Source: Anaerolineaceae bacterium
GTDB taxonomy: Bacteria; Chloroflexota; Anaerolineae; Aggregatilineales; Phototrophicaceae
NCBI GenBank assembly: GCA_002702065.1
Contig: NZXX01000001.1
Coordinates: forward strand, 1,922,001 to 1,986,000
Direction: 5' to 3'
Length of the DNA: 64,000 nt
Notes under the pieces: generated by a model
Databases searched by the model: none
Told to the model about the DNA's origin: nothing
What the model saw: only the letters and a program-made list of their open reading frames with translations
In this document: positions 8,482 to 17,458 of the stretch, in pieces
Numbering within the stretch: the first letter of the stretch is position 1
How the letters are laid out: each line of letters begins with the position of its first letter
Made by a program: the position numbers and the translations under genes

Positions 8482-9312
8482 TCAGGCCAGGTCGGTCAAC
8501 GGTACGGCGTCCATGTCGTTGAATGACTGATTTTCGCCCCCCATAGCCCAGACAAAACAGTAATTTTCCGTGCCAGCGCCAGCGTGTATGGACCAGCTTG
8601 GCGAAATGACGGCTTCATGGTTGCGCATCACCAGATGCCGGGTTTCATTGCCTTCACCCATAAAATGAAAAACGATGTTGTCGTCGGCCAGGTTGAAATA
8701 CAGGTATACCTCGCAGCGGCGGTCATGCGTATGCGGCGGCATGGTATTCCAGACACAACCGGTGTCCAATTCGGTGAACCCCATCACGAGCTGGCAGCTT
8801 TTTACGCCGCCTTCATGGATGTATTGGTAGATCACACGTTTGTTGGATTTTTCCACACTGCCAAGCGCGACCTGATTCGCCTGCGCCTTTGTGACGTGGG
8901 TGGTGGGGTAGGTGGTATGCGCAGGTAGACTGATGAGCAGAAAACTTGCCGGATTGGCGGCATCATCACTGCTGAATGCGATCTCACGGCTGCCACGGCC
9001 AATATAGACAACTTCGCAGTTGCCGGTCGCAAATGATTGGTCATCGACTTGAACAGTACCCGGACCGCCACAGTTAAATACACCGACTTCACGACGTTCC
9101 GCAAAGTAGTCGGCGGCAAGTTCCTTGCCTGCCTGCAGGTGCAGTTCCTGCGTAGTTGGCATTACACCACCGATGATCATCCGATCAGCATGTGAATAAA
9201 CCAGTTTGATTTCGCCCGGCATGAAAAGACTTTGTACCTGAAAACTCTCTTTAATCTCTGGGGTTGTCATGGTTTTGAAATGGGCTGGGGATGGTAGATA
9301 ACGAACATCCAT
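8482..9312 (-). CDS. kduI: 5-dehydro-4-deoxy-D-glucuronate isomerase
   Basis: KduI converts 5-keto-4-deoxyuronate, from pectin or uronate breakdown, to 3-deoxy-D-glycero-2,5-hexodiulosonate. At 276 aa it matches the usual length (278 in E. coli). The cupin zinc site is intact: His194 and His196 (PPHTHDRR), Glu201 and His243 (SWSIHAGAG). The start at 9312 (MDVRYLPSPAHFK) follows an AGGAG ribosome site; the frame runs 14 codons further without support. It sits downstream of the long catabolic operon after a 117-base gap. No kduD or kdgK partner is adjacent, so its pathway is incomplete in this window. Confidence 0.93.
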   Translation of the reverse strand: MDVRYLPSPAHFKTMTTPEIKESFQVQSLFMPGEIKLVYSHADRMIIGGVMPTTQELHLQAGKELAADYFAERREVGVFNCGGPGTVQVDDQSFATGNCEVVYIGRGSREIAFSSDDAANPASFLLISLPAHTTYPTTHVTKAQANQVALGSVEKSNKRVIYQYIHEGGVKSCQLVMGFTELDTGCVWNTMPPHTHDRRCEVYLYFNLADDNIVFHFMGEGNETRHLVMRNHEAVISPSWSIHAGAGTENYCFVWAMGGENQSFNDMDAVPLTDLA

Positions 9313-9429
9313 GCGTATTGCTCTCCTATCAATGCACAGTTTGAATAACACCACGCCTGATATTTATAACGCCGCCCGGTTTATATCTCTAATATTTGGT
9401 ACACAGACAGGCGAAGATTGGCTGTTTTC

Positions 9430-9909
9430 TCATTCAGTCGTGGGCATTCGCTCCCAACTGACATGATAGTTGGGCACCGCTGCACGATACAGACTATCGA
9501 CGGGACAGTAGCGGGCGACTAGATCGGCCAGCCGTGCCATGCGCTGATCGCTTTCATCCGTTCGGATGCGCACTTTCAAACGCACCGTGTGATAATGAAC
9601 CGGCACATCCGCTTCACCTTTTCGCCCGCGCGTATCCAGATCACCTTCGGCGAAGGTTTCCAGATCGTCATATTGAAAGCGTATCTTCTCTGCCATGCGC
9701 GACGTCGAGACGTTGATGCAGGCACAGAGTGCAACCAGCAAGTATTCCAGCGGGGAAGGGCCCGCATTATTGCCGCCGCGCGAGGGTGGCTCATCGGAGA
9801 TTACCGGCGCAAAATCGCGCACATAGACCGTAGTCGCCGCGTGATCCTTCATTTGGCCATGGGCCTTGTTGGTCACGAGCGCTTGTGGAACGGGGCTGGT
9901 GTCCACCAT
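9430..9909 (-). CDS. OsmC family protein
   Basis: OsmC/Ohr-fold protein, 159 aa. The family signature GNNAGPSPLEYLLVALCACI spans residues 46-65, and the second cysteine region RYCPVDS contains Cys135. These proteins usually reduce organic hydroperoxides or act as redox-sensitive thiol proteins. Two cysteines, Cys62 and Cys64, lie in the first helix, so which one pairs with Cys135 is unclear. It begins four bases after the amidohydrolase stop, which implies co-translation. A stand-alone OsmC inside a catabolic operon may protect against or react with a reactive intermediate, but this is only inference. Confidence 0.88.
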   Translation of the reverse strand: MVDTSPVPQALVTNKAHGQMKDHAATTVYVRDFAPVISDEPPSRGGNNAGPSPLEYLLVALCACINVSTSRMAEKIRFQYDDLETFAEGDLDTRGRKGEADVPVHYHTVRLKVRIRTDESDQRMARLADLVARYCPVDSLYRAAVPNYHVSWERMPTTE

Positions 9910-9912
9910 ATG

Positions 9913-10917
9913 CTAATCTCCCTTCATTGCCTTCGTTGAATTAATCAGCCGACTGAAATTCCTGCTCAGGATATTCGTCACGGTCGCGGCGGGCAGGCCA
10001 AGCGCACGGATATTTTGGACGGCATGATTATCACCCATATCAAACGGATAATCCGAACCGAGCAGGACATGGTCGTCGCCCACAAAATCAAGCAAGTCGT
10101 GTAACAGGCCAGCATCATGCGTGAGTGAGTCATAGTAAAAGCGGCGTAATGATTCGTCCGGGCTGTGCGTTAACTGCGCGCGGGCCTGGGGTTGGAAGGT
10201 ATGCGCGTGCCGGAGCCGACCACGCAGTGCCATCAGCGCTCCGCCACCATGCGCCAGCACGACTTTAAGATTCGGATACTGCTCCATCAACCCCGACATG
10301 ACCATGTGCGCCGCCGTGATCGCGGTTTCCAGTGGGTTGCCAGCCGTGTTCCACAGATAGTAATCGTTCAGCACCGGTAGATCAAAGCCGCGCGTAGTGG
10401 GGTGTACGAACACCACAGCACCGGTTTCGTCGGCTGCCGCCCAGAAGGGCCGCAAGCGTTCGTGCCCCAGGTAATCACCGTTGACACTGGCGGCTATTTC
10501 TACGCCGATTATGCCGGGTTCAGCCATCAAGCCGACCAGCACGTCAGCGGCAATATCCGGCGTTTGCAGCGGGACGGTCCCTAACACGCTGACTTGCTCC
10601 GGATACTGACCCGCTATCTGGAGCAGCCCCTCGTTTTGAATCTGGCTGATTTGCAGCCCTGCCGCTGCTGGCTGGTCGTAGCCCACAAGCGATACCCAGG
10701 GGGACAGCACGACATGGTCGACGCCTGCACCTGCCTGATTCTCCAAAATCTGCTCGATGTGAACAAAGTCGCGGACCGCCGAGCGAATCTGCTTACCAGC
10801 AAAGTCGATGATCTGCTGATCGTTTTGCCAGCGGACTGCGGGCCGCCAGTCGTCGCCCGGCGCGGTGCTGCGCAGTATTTCGGGCACGATGATATGGGTA
10901 TGGCAATCAACAACCAT
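9913..10917 (-). CDS. Amidohydrolase (ACMSD-like, amidohydro_2 family)
   Basis: TIM-barrel metal hydrolase or decarboxylase of 334 aa. It opens with VDCHTHIIVPEI (His6 and His8), and further metal or active-site positions are VFVHPTTRG, VLAHGGGAL and LLGSDYPFDMG. This is the 2-amino-3-carboxymuconate semialdehyde decarboxylase type of amidohydrolase, a family that also contains aromatic-acid decarboxylases and lactonases. It lies between a 3-hydroxyisobutyrate-dehydrogenase-like gene and OsmC, in the same direction. The substrate cannot be named. Confidence 0.88.
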   Translation of the reverse strand: MVVDCHTHIIVPEILRSTAPGDDWRPAVRWQNDQQIIDFAGKQIRSAVRDFVHIEQILENQAGAGVDHVVLSPWVSLVGYDQPAAAGLQISQIQNEGLLQIAGQYPEQVSVLGTVPLQTPDIAADVLVGLMAEPGIIGVEIAASVNGDYLGHERLRPFWAAADETGAVVFVHPTTRGFDLPVLNDYYLWNTAGNPLETAITAAHMVMSGLMEQYPNLKVVLAHGGGALMALRGRLRHAHTFQPQARAQLTHSPDESLRRFYYDSLTHDAGLLHDLLDFVGDDHVLLGSDYPFDMGDNHAVQNIRALGLPAATVTNILSRNFSRLINSTKAMKGD

Positions 10918-10946
10918 CGCATCACCAGTCAGGTTATGGCAGAAAC

Positions 10947-11861
10947 CTACTTTCCGGCTTCGGCCTGTGCCATGCGGTCTGTTTCGATGCCTGCCATCTT
11001 TGCCAGCACATCGAAGATAATGGAAAAGTCGTAATCGCCCACGCCCATCGCGCGTCCGGCGGTCAGATATTCGTTGGTGGCGGCTGTTGTAGGCAGGGGG
11101 ACATCCAGATTTCGCCCCATCTCAAGTGCCAGCTGCATGTCCTTTTGCATCATCTGACAGTCGAACCACGCTTTGCCTTCGGGGTGTTGCAGCACAAACG
11201 GACCGCGGTATTTCACCATTGGCGAGGCTATGACGCTGTTGAGCAGGACGTCAACGGCCATTTCGCGCGGAATGCCACTTTTCTCGGCCAGCAAGACCGA
11301 TTCGCTGAATGCCAGCATCTGTACGGCCAGGCCCAGGTTGATCGCAATCTTCATGCCGACTGCCATGCCATTGCTGCCAACGTGGTGCACAGTTGGGCCA
11401 ATCGCCTGAAGCACCGGGAGCGCACGGTCAAAAGCGGCTTTGTCACCGCCAACCATGATCGACAGTTTGCCCGATTCCAGCGTGACAATGCTGCCGGAAA
11501 CCGGGGCGTCCAGCATGATGGCACCGGTGCTCGCTGCCTGATCTGCCAACTCGCGGCTGTACTGCGGACTCATGGTGGACATGTCGACATAAATCTTCCC
11601 TGCCGTCAGCCCGGCCATGATGCCGTCGTCACCTTGCGTAACGGCCTCCACCGCCTGGGTATTGGTCACCATCGTAAACACGATGTCAGACGTTTCTGCG
11701 ACCTGCCTGGGCGTGTCTGCCCATGCCATACCTGCATCCAGCAGCCACTGAGCTTTGCTACGGGTTCGATTCCAGCCGGTGACTAAGTAGCCAGCCTCCA
11801 ACAGCCGCTTGACCATCCGGCTGCCCATGTCGCCCAGACCAACATAACCAATTCTTTCCAT
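10947..11861 (-). CDS. 3-hydroxyisobutyrate dehydrogenase-like NAD(P)-dependent oxidoreductase
   Basis: Beta-hydroxyacid dehydrogenase of 304 aa. The Rossmann motif GYVGLGDMGSRM is at residues 5-16, the substrate motif DAPVSGS at 118-124, and the catalytic lysine at 171 in GMKIAINLG. The family oxidises short 3-hydroxyacids such as 3-hydroxyisobutyrate, tartronate semialdehyde (in reverse) or 2-(hydroxymethyl)glutarate. It is encoded directly after the GntR regulator, 11 bases away, and before the amidohydrolase. Confidence 0.9.
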   Translation of the reverse strand: MERIGYVGLGDMGSRMVKRLLEAGYLVTGWNRTRSKAQWLLDAGMAWADTPRQVAETSDIVFTMVTNTQAVEAVTQGDDGIMAGLTAGKIYVDMSTMSPQYSRELADQAASTGAIMLDAPVSGSIVTLESGKLSIMVGGDKAAFDRALPVLQAIGPTVHHVGSNGMAVGMKIAINLGLAVQMLAFSESVLLAEKSGIPREMAVDVLLNSVIASPMVKYRGPFVLQHPEGKAWFDCQMMQKDMQLALEMGRNLDVPLPTTAATNEYLTAGRAMGVGDYDFSIIFDVLAKMAGIETDRMAQAEAGK

Positions 11862-11872
11862 ACTTGCCTCGC

Positions 11873-12577
11873 TTATTGGGGGTCTTCTTGATGTTCGGTG
11901 TCGTCGCGAACCTGCCGTAAATGCCGGGTCATCAGGTTGTGCGCCTGTTTGCTCTCCCGGTTGATTATTGCCGTCAGGATGTTGCGGTGATGCTGCTGGC
12001 CGCGTTCTGGCCCACCATTGCCCGCAAGAAATATAAGGCGTCGTTGCTGGGCCAACAGATCGACAATGGAATCAATCAGGTCAACGATGAGGGTATTCTG
12101 GGTGGCGCGGGCCAGTGCCAGATGAAACTCGTGGTCCGCCGTAATATAGCGATCAACGTCGGACATGGATTGATCCATTTCCCGGACGGCGGCTTCCATC
12201 GCCTGAATGTCTTTTGGGGTGGCGTTTTGAGCGGCAATGGCTGCGATTTCCGGCTCGAAAATTTCGCGCACCTGTGTCAAATTGTGCAGTCCGTGATGAC
12301 GGTCGATCATGACCATACGCCCCAGTGACTGCCGCATGGTATTGGCCATGCCATCATGCACAAACGTGCCGACCCCAGGGCGTATTTCGACCAGTCCCTT
12401 TTCCTGAAGTGCCTTCACGGCTTCACGAATAACCGTGCGGCTGACATTGAATTGTTCGCTTAATTCACGTTCTGCCGGCAGACGGTCTCCGGGGTTAAGC
12501 TGGCCTTCGAAGACAAGCTTCTCAATACGTTCGACGACCTGTTCGTACAGTCTCGTCTGGTGGAACGGTTCAAACAT
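11873..12577 (-). CDS. GntR family regulator, FadR subfamily
   Basis: Transcription factor of 234 aa with an N-terminal winged helix (residues about 1-70, with GDRLPAERELSEQFNVSRTVIREAVKALQ) and a C-terminal all-helical FCD effector domain. FCD domains usually bind carboxylic acids, often through metal-coordinating histidines. The start at 12577 (MFEPFHQTRLYEQ) has AAGGA upstream; the longer frame to 12604 would overlap the LivM stop. It is embedded mid-operon after the Liv importer genes, so it probably senses the imported acid or a breakdown product. Confidence 0.92.
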   Translation of the reverse strand: MFEPFHQTRLYEQVVERIEKLVFEGQLNPGDRLPAERELSEQFNVSRTVIREAVKALQEKGLVEIRPGVGTFVHDGMANTMRQSLGRMVMIDRHHGLHNLTQVREIFEPEIAAIAAQNATPKDIQAMEAAVREMDQSMSDVDRYITADHEFHLALARATQNTLIVDLIDSIVDLLAQQRRLIFLAGNGGPERGQQHHRNILTAIINRESKQAHNLMTRHLRQVRDDTEHQEDPQ

Positions 12578-12594
12578 GGTTATTCCTTGTAACA

Positions 12595-13635
12595 TCAATC
12601 CCAATCCAGAAAGCCGGGCAGGCGTCGCATTTTGCGCAGCGATCCTACAATTCCGTCAGGGAAGAACAGGAGTACCAGAACCATCAGCAATCCGGTTCCA
12701 AAAATATTTAATTCCGTACCGCCAAACCGGCTCAGGAAGAATTCATTCATCAGAATAACCAGCACAGCGCCGACAATCGGCCCGGCGACCGTGCCCTTGC
12801 CACCCAGGATGCACATCAGAACCATTTGCGCACCAATGAGGATGAGCAAAAAGATGCTCGGCGAAATATAAGTGAGATATTGCCCCCAGATAGCCCCGGC
12901 GACTCCGATAAAAAACCCGCTCAGGGCAAATGCAATAATTTTGTAACGGCGCGTCGGGATACCGGCAGCTTCGGCTTTGATCTCATCCTGCGAGATAGCC
13001 CGCAGTCCCAGGCCTAATTTCGAATGCCGGATGCGGTACGACATAAAAACGGCAAGCACCGCGATAAGCAGCATGGCATAGTAAAACGGTATCTTGGACC
13101 AGGCTACGGGCAAATCGAGCAGCGGCAGGCTCATGCCATTAGCGCCGCCCACATAGCGCCAGTTATCCAGGATCAGGCGAACCACCAGCACCAATGCCAC
13201 CGTTGAGATGATGAATGATGGGCCTCGAACGCGCAGTGTGATCAGACCGATGAGCAGGCCAACAAGCATGGTGAGCAGGCCAGCAAAAGGGGCACTGACA
13301 AACACAGAAATGTCATGATAAACCAGCAGGGTTCCGCCAAAGTAGCCGCCAATAGCGAAAAAGACATTGTGCCCCAGCGAGATATAACCCGTATAGCCGC
13401 CCATGATGTTCCAGCTGGATGAGAGCGCGATATACATGAACGCGAACAGCATGAGGTTCAGGTAAAAGTTGAGCGTGCCACCCAGAAGGAGATGAAGCCC
13501 TGGGAACAACAGCAGAACAATCAGAAGTCCGCCGACGCCGTAAACTTTGCTCGGCGTTTTTGTTCGCACGGCATCTGGCAAGCCGGGTTGCTTCTGATTG
13601 GTTGTGGACTGAGGGTCGAATAATTCGGATTCCAT
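12595..13635 (-). CDS. Branched-chain-type ABC transporter permease LivM
   Basis: Membrane permease of 346 aa with eight to ten hydrophobic segments. The LivM hallmark GGYTGYISLGHNVFFAIGGY is near residues 79-98. It partners LivH, encoded three bases upstream, in a hydrophobic amino acid, amide or aromatic acid importer. The first 30 residues are hydrophilic and likely cytoplasmic. Confidence 0.94.
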   Translation of the reverse strand: MESELFDPQSTTNQKQPGLPDAVRTKTPSKVYGVGGLLIVLLLFPGLHLLLGGTLNFYLNLMLFAFMYIALSSSWNIMGGYTGYISLGHNVFFAIGGYFGGTLLVYHDISVFVSAPFAGLLTMLVGLLIGLITLRVRGPSFIISTVALVLVVRLILDNWRYVGGANGMSLPLLDLPVAWSKIPFYYAMLLIAVLAVFMSYRIRHSKLGLGLRAISQDEIKAEAAGIPTRRYKIIAFALSGFFIGVAGAIWGQYLTYISPSIFLLILIGAQMVLMCILGGKGTVAGPIVGAVLVILMNEFFLSRFGGTELNIFGTGLLMVLVLLFFPDGIVGSLRKMRRLPGFLDWD

Positions 13636-13638
13636 AAT

Positions 13639-14517
13639 CTATTCGGCTTCCATCTTTTTTCCAAATAAACCTTGTGGCCGGATCAGCAAGATTACAAACA
13701 GTGAGAGATAAAATGTCAGCGGCGACCAGGTCGGCCCCAGGGTGTCCGAGACAAAGGCCGCTGCCACCGCCAGCGACAGCGCACCGACGACAGCTCCCAT
13801 CAATTGGCCCATGCCGCCGAGCACCACCAGCGACAGCAGCAGCGCGACCCATTCCCAATGGCCGCTGGGGAAGAAGCTGAACAGGAAGCTCATCAACGCG
13901 CCGGACGCGCCAGCCAACGCGGCCCCGATGCCAAACGCAATGGTCGATACGCGTTCGACGTTGACGCCGACTGTTCTGGCAGCTGCCCGATTCTGCATCG
14001 TAGCGCGGATCGCATAGCCGATGCGGGTGTAACGCAGGACCAGCGCCAGCAATCCGATCAGAATCAGGCTGGTGATACCGGCATATAGCTGGGCCCTGGG
14101 GATAAAGATGTCACCGATGAAGATTGCCTGGACGGCATACGGCGGGTTGACGCTGCGGATAGTGCCGGTAAACAGAAAAGACAGAATACCCTCAATCATC
14201 AGCGCCAGGCCAAAGGTGATGAGAACGGTCATTTGTGTATAACGGGGGCTGTCTGCACCTTTGGCAAGCAGCAGTCGATAAATCCCCATCCCGAATACAA
14301 ACATGATCGGCATGTTAAACAGCACGGCGACCAGAGGGTCGAGGCCCAGATTTTTGTTGAGGGTATAAGCGATGAAGGCGGCCAGGAAAATAAACGCCGG
14401 GTGTGCGATATTGACGATACGCATCACGCCGAAGACCAGTGTCAGGCCGCCAGCAAAAAGGGCATAGACTCCGCCCAGCATCAAACCCAGGATGAGTGTC
14501 TGAAGGAAGTCGGTCAT
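13639..14517 (-). CDS. Branched-chain-type ABC transporter permease LivH
   Basis: Membrane permease of 292 aa. It begins with the typical LivH pattern QTLILGLMLGGVYALFAGGL and MRIVNIAHPAFIFLAAFIAY, and carries ATMQNRAAARTVGVNVERVS in the loop that contacts the ATPase. Its start overlaps the LivF stop by four bases (ATGA), so the transporter genes are translationally coupled. Confidence 0.94.
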   Translation of the reverse strand: MTDFLQTLILGLMLGGVYALFAGGLTLVFGVMRIVNIAHPAFIFLAAFIAYTLNKNLGLDPLVAVLFNMPIMFVFGMGIYRLLLAKGADSPRYTQMTVLITFGLALMIEGILSFLFTGTIRSVNPPYAVQAIFIGDIFIPRAQLYAGITSLILIGLLALVLRYTRIGYAIRATMQNRAAARTVGVNVERVSTIAFGIGAALAGASGALMSFLFSFFPSGHWEWVALLLSLVVLGGMGQLMGAVVGALSLAVAAAFVSDTLGPTWSPLTFYLSLFVILLIRPQGLFGKKMEAE

Positions 14518-15245
14518 TGGGCAGTGTCCTTATGTGTGCCGAGATACAATTCTCGAATACGAGGATCATCCAGAATCTGGTTGGCTGGTCCATCGAACCG
14601 GTTTTGTCCCAGGTCCAGCACACAGCCCCAGTCCGCAATCTCTAACCCTTTACGTGCATTTTGCTCCACGATCAGCACCGTCATGCCGTTTTGCCGGAAT
14701 ATCTGTACGATCTCAAATATCTGCTCGACAATGATGGGGGCGAGGCCCAGGGAGGGTTCATCCAGCAGCACAATAGCGGGCCTGAGGACCAGTGTTCGCC
14801 CCATTGCCAGCATTTGCTGCTGTCCGCCGGACAGTGTCTTTGCCGCGTGATGGCGTTTTTCTCCGAGGATGGGGAACAGCTCGAACACTTCGTTGATTCG
14901 CTGATCAATGGTATGGCGGTCACTCAGGACATACCCACCCATTTTCAGATTTTCCCGCACGCTCATATCCGGAAACAGGCTGCGCTCCTGCGGGACAAAA
15001 CATATCCCTTTGGCAAGAATCTGGTCCGGACGCAGCTGATCGATGCGTTGGCCCTGATAATGGATCTGGCCGTTGCGGGGGTGCAGTAAGCCCGAAATGA
15101 CCTTGAGCAGCGTGGACTTCCCGGCACCGTTCGGCCCGATAATGCACTGAACCTGCCCGCTTTGGACCTGAAGATTCACCCCCTTGAGAATGTCGGGGCC
15201 ACTGCCATAACCGGCGACGACGTTGGTTACTTCCAAAAAGCTCAT
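14514..15245 (-). CDS. Branched-chain-type ABC transporter ATPase LivF
   Basis: ATPase of 243 aa with Walker A GPNGAGKST (about 39-47), signature LSGGQQQM and Walker B IVLLDEPSLGLAP. The LivF pattern (DEPSLGLAPIIVEQIFE and FVPQERSLFPDMSV) separates it from its partner LivG. The start overlaps the LivG stop by four bases. LivF and LivG form the heterodimeric motor of this importer. Confidence 0.94.
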   Translation of the reverse strand: MSFLEVTNVVAGYGSGPDILKGVNLQVQSGQVQCIIGPNGAGKSTLLKVISGLLHPRNGQIHYQGQRIDQLRPDQILAKGICFVPQERSLFPDMSVRENLKMGGYVLSDRHTIDQRINEVFELFPILGEKRHHAAKTLSGGQQQMLAMGRTLVLRPAIVLLDEPSLGLAPIIVEQIFEIVQIFRQNGMTVLIVEQNARKGLEIADWGCVLDLGQNRFDGPANQILDDPRIRELYLGTHKDTAQ

Positions 15246-15985
15246 CGCTGCCCCTCTCCCAGATAAGCTTCCAGAACAGCCGGATTGCGTTGGATTCTTT
15301 CAGGATCACCCTCGGCCAGTACCTGACCATAAGCCATAACCACGACTTTTTTGCTGATGCTCATCACCAGATCCATGTTGTGTTCGACGATCAGAAACGT
15401 GATGCCCTGTTGATTCAGTTTTCGGATGTAGCTGATAATTTCTTCCAGCAGTGCAGGGTTCACCCCACCGGCCGGTTCGTCCAGCATGATAAGCCTGGGC
15501 TCTGCCATGAGTGCCGCTGCAAAGTCCAGCAGCTTCTTCTGACCGTAGGACAGGTTGCGTGTTTCCTCATTTGCCAGCCGGGCCAAGCCCACGAAATCCA
15601 GCAGCTCCATAGCACGCTGGCGCTCGTGGGGTGGAATGCCGTGACGGAAAAGGTCATGCCAGCCACGAACAGGTGCCTGAACCACCATATTTTCAAGCAC
15701 GGTCATATCTTCGAGATTGCGGCTAATCTGAAACGTGCGGCTGATTCCCTGATGTGTGATCTGATGCGGGCGCAGGCGGTGTATCTCTTTCCCATCGAAC
15801 AGGACCCTGCCAGAATCCGCTTTGAGAACGCCGCTGATCAGGTTAAAGGCTGTCGTTTTGCCAGCACCATTGGGGCCGATCAAAGCCGTGATTGACCCTG
15901 CCTCAACCTCGAAGGTACAGTCCTGGACAGCCTGGATTCCCCCAAAAGATTTATTTAATGTTTGAATAACTAAGTGTCCACTCAT
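15242..15985 (-). CDS. Branched-chain-type ABC transporter ATPase LivG
   Basis: ATPase of 247 aa. Walker A GPNGAGKTT is near 37-45. The LivG-specific stretch GISRTFQISRNLEDMTVLEN follows, with signature LSYGQKKLLD and Walker B LIMLDEPAGGVNP. It follows the binding-protein gene after an 80-base gap that holds a strong hairpin, so its level is probably lower than that of the binding protein. Confidence 0.94.
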   Translation of the reverse strand: MSGHLVIQTLNKSFGGIQAVQDCTFEVEAGSITALIGPNGAGKTTAFNLISGVLKADSGRVLFDGKEIHRLRPHQITHQGISRTFQISRNLEDMTVLENMVVQAPVRGWHDLFRHGIPPHERQRAMELLDFVGLARLANEETRNLSYGQKKLLDFAAALMAEPRLIMLDEPAGGVNPALLEEIISYIRKLNQQGITFLIVEHNMDLVMSISKKVVVMAYGQVLAEGDPERIQRNPAVLEAYLGEGQR

Positions 15986-16007
15986 AAGCTCTCATTATTT
16001 TGAAAAT

Positions 16008-16039
16008 GAGAGGGGCAGCAGCGAGGCCTCACCCCTCTC
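16008..16039 (-). terminator. Hairpin between binding-protein gene and livG
   Basis: The inverted repeat GAGAGGGG (16008-16015) and CCCCTCTC (16032-16039) lies between the Liv binding-protein stop and the livG start. On the transcribed minus strand it is followed by ATTTTC rather than a full T run, so it is better read as a partial terminator or an RNA-end protector than a full stop. Confidence 0.55.
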
Positions 16040-16065
16040 GTTGACGTATTAGTTGTGTCGGCGGC

Positions 16066-17358
16066 CTACCATTCCGGCTTTGGACTGAGAATATCCTCTG
16101 TGCCGGGGAACTCGCCCACAGGATAAATCAGTTTCAGTTCCTCGTCCTGCCACTGCAAGATCAGGAAGGACCGGTCAATCGGCAGCCCGCGCTCATCCCA
16201 GTAGAAGGTACCGAGAATGGTGCGCACGGGTTCTGTTTCTGTACGGGCAGCCAGCCAATCGCGCAGCATGACATTATCGGTCGAGCCGACCGCTTCAACA
16301 GCCTGGGTCATCCCCATGCAAAGTGAGAAGGGAATGGCCACGTCTTCGTCCGGTTCCTGACCATACTGCTCGGTATAGAGGTCAATGAAATCCTGGTTTG
16401 AGAAAGGCTGATCGACCAGGATGCCTTCGAAATTGGCGTTGGGGTGCCACGATGAATGGACCATAACGCCGTTGACGCCGGAGTCGACCGCTTCCAGATA
16501 TTCGATCTGGGTGCCCTGGCTGAAGTAAGCGACCTTGGGCTGGTAGCCGACTGTTTGCAACGCACGCGTCAGTTGAATTACCTCATCTGGTGATGCGGTC
16601 AGACCGATGAGCATTTCGGCTTCGCTGCGTCGGATGCTGTTGGCCAGGTTCAGCCAATCGTTGAACCCTTCTGCCGGCCACTGCTCGACAAAGGTTGCTT
16701 CGATACCCGCTTCGGCCAGCGCACCCGGTGCCAGGTCCGCTACCAGACGGTCGCCATCGTAAACTTCCTGCCCGAGCAGCCCGGCGGCAATGCCATTGGC
16801 AAAGAAGTCATCGGCATGGACGACAGCTGCGGTTGTGGGGAAATTCTCGCTGTCCGGCCCGATCAGTTCGTTGAGGGTTTCCGTATATGAATAGCCGACC
16901 ATCTCGCCCGCGTTTTGCTGGAAGTAGAACAGGAATTCAAAGCCCTGCTCATAGATCACCAGTGAACCACCCGCCGGGATTGGATCGACCATCTCGTTTT
17001 GTTCCGCAATCGCACTGGTAGGAAATGTAAGCCGGCTGGAGAACGTGCCGAAAATAAGATCCACGTTTTCTTCGTTGATAAAACGCTCGTATTGTGCAAT
17101 GGCCTGGTCGACGTCGGAGCGATTGTCGCTGATGCGCATCTCGACTGGTCGTCCCAGCAGGCCGCCCATCGCGTTGATCTGGGCAGCACACAGTTCATAA
17201 CCTTCGGCGTGTTTGGAGCCTGCAATCGAAAAGGTGCCCGTAAGCGGTAGTGATGCCCCAATGACGATGGGTTCGCCTTCTTGCGCGAGGAGGGATGTGG
17301 CGCCGAGCATGAGGCAGAGGACAAGAAGGATGGTAAAAAATCTTGAATGAAAAGTCAT
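16066..17358 (-). CDS. Liv-type ABC transporter substrate-binding protein
   Basis: Periplasmic binding protein of 430 aa (Peripla_BP_6, type-I fold). A signal peptide covers about residues 1-25 (cleavage near LLAQ). The mature chain begins IVIGASLPLTGTFSIAGSKHAEGYELCAAQINA, the classic LivJ/AmiC entry. The ligand could be a branched-chain amino acid, an amide or an aromatic acid. The surrounding dehydrogenases and amidohydrolase favour a carboxylic acid that is then oxidised, but this is inference. A 100-base gap separates it from the aldehyde dehydrogenase upstream. Confidence 0.93.
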   Translation of the reverse strand: MTFHSRFFTILLVLCLMLGATSLLAQEGEPIVIGASLPLTGTFSIAGSKHAEGYELCAAQINAMGGLLGRPVEMRISDNRSDVDQAIAQYERFINEENVDLIFGTFSSRLTFPTSAIAEQNEMVDPIPAGGSLVIYEQGFEFLFYFQQNAGEMVGYSYTETLNELIGPDSENFPTTAAVVHADDFFANGIAAGLLGQEVYDGDRLVADLAPGALAEAGIEATFVEQWPAEGFNDWLNLANSIRRSEAEMLIGLTASPDEVIQLTRALQTVGYQPKVAYFSQGTQIEYLEAVDSGVNGVMVHSSWHPNANFEGILVDQPFSNQDFIDLYTEQYGQEPDEDVAIPFSLCMGMTQAVEAVGSTDNVMLRDWLAARTETEPVRTILGTFYWDERGLPIDRSFLILQWQDEELKLIYPVGEFPGTEDILSPKPEW

Positions 17359-17458
17359 TATATTCTCCTAAATTCTAAAGACGAATCAGGTCTTGAGACT
17401 TCCCGTTTCCTGGTTCGTTGCCCCTCCTTTCATTTGAATCACGCCAGTCACAGATTAA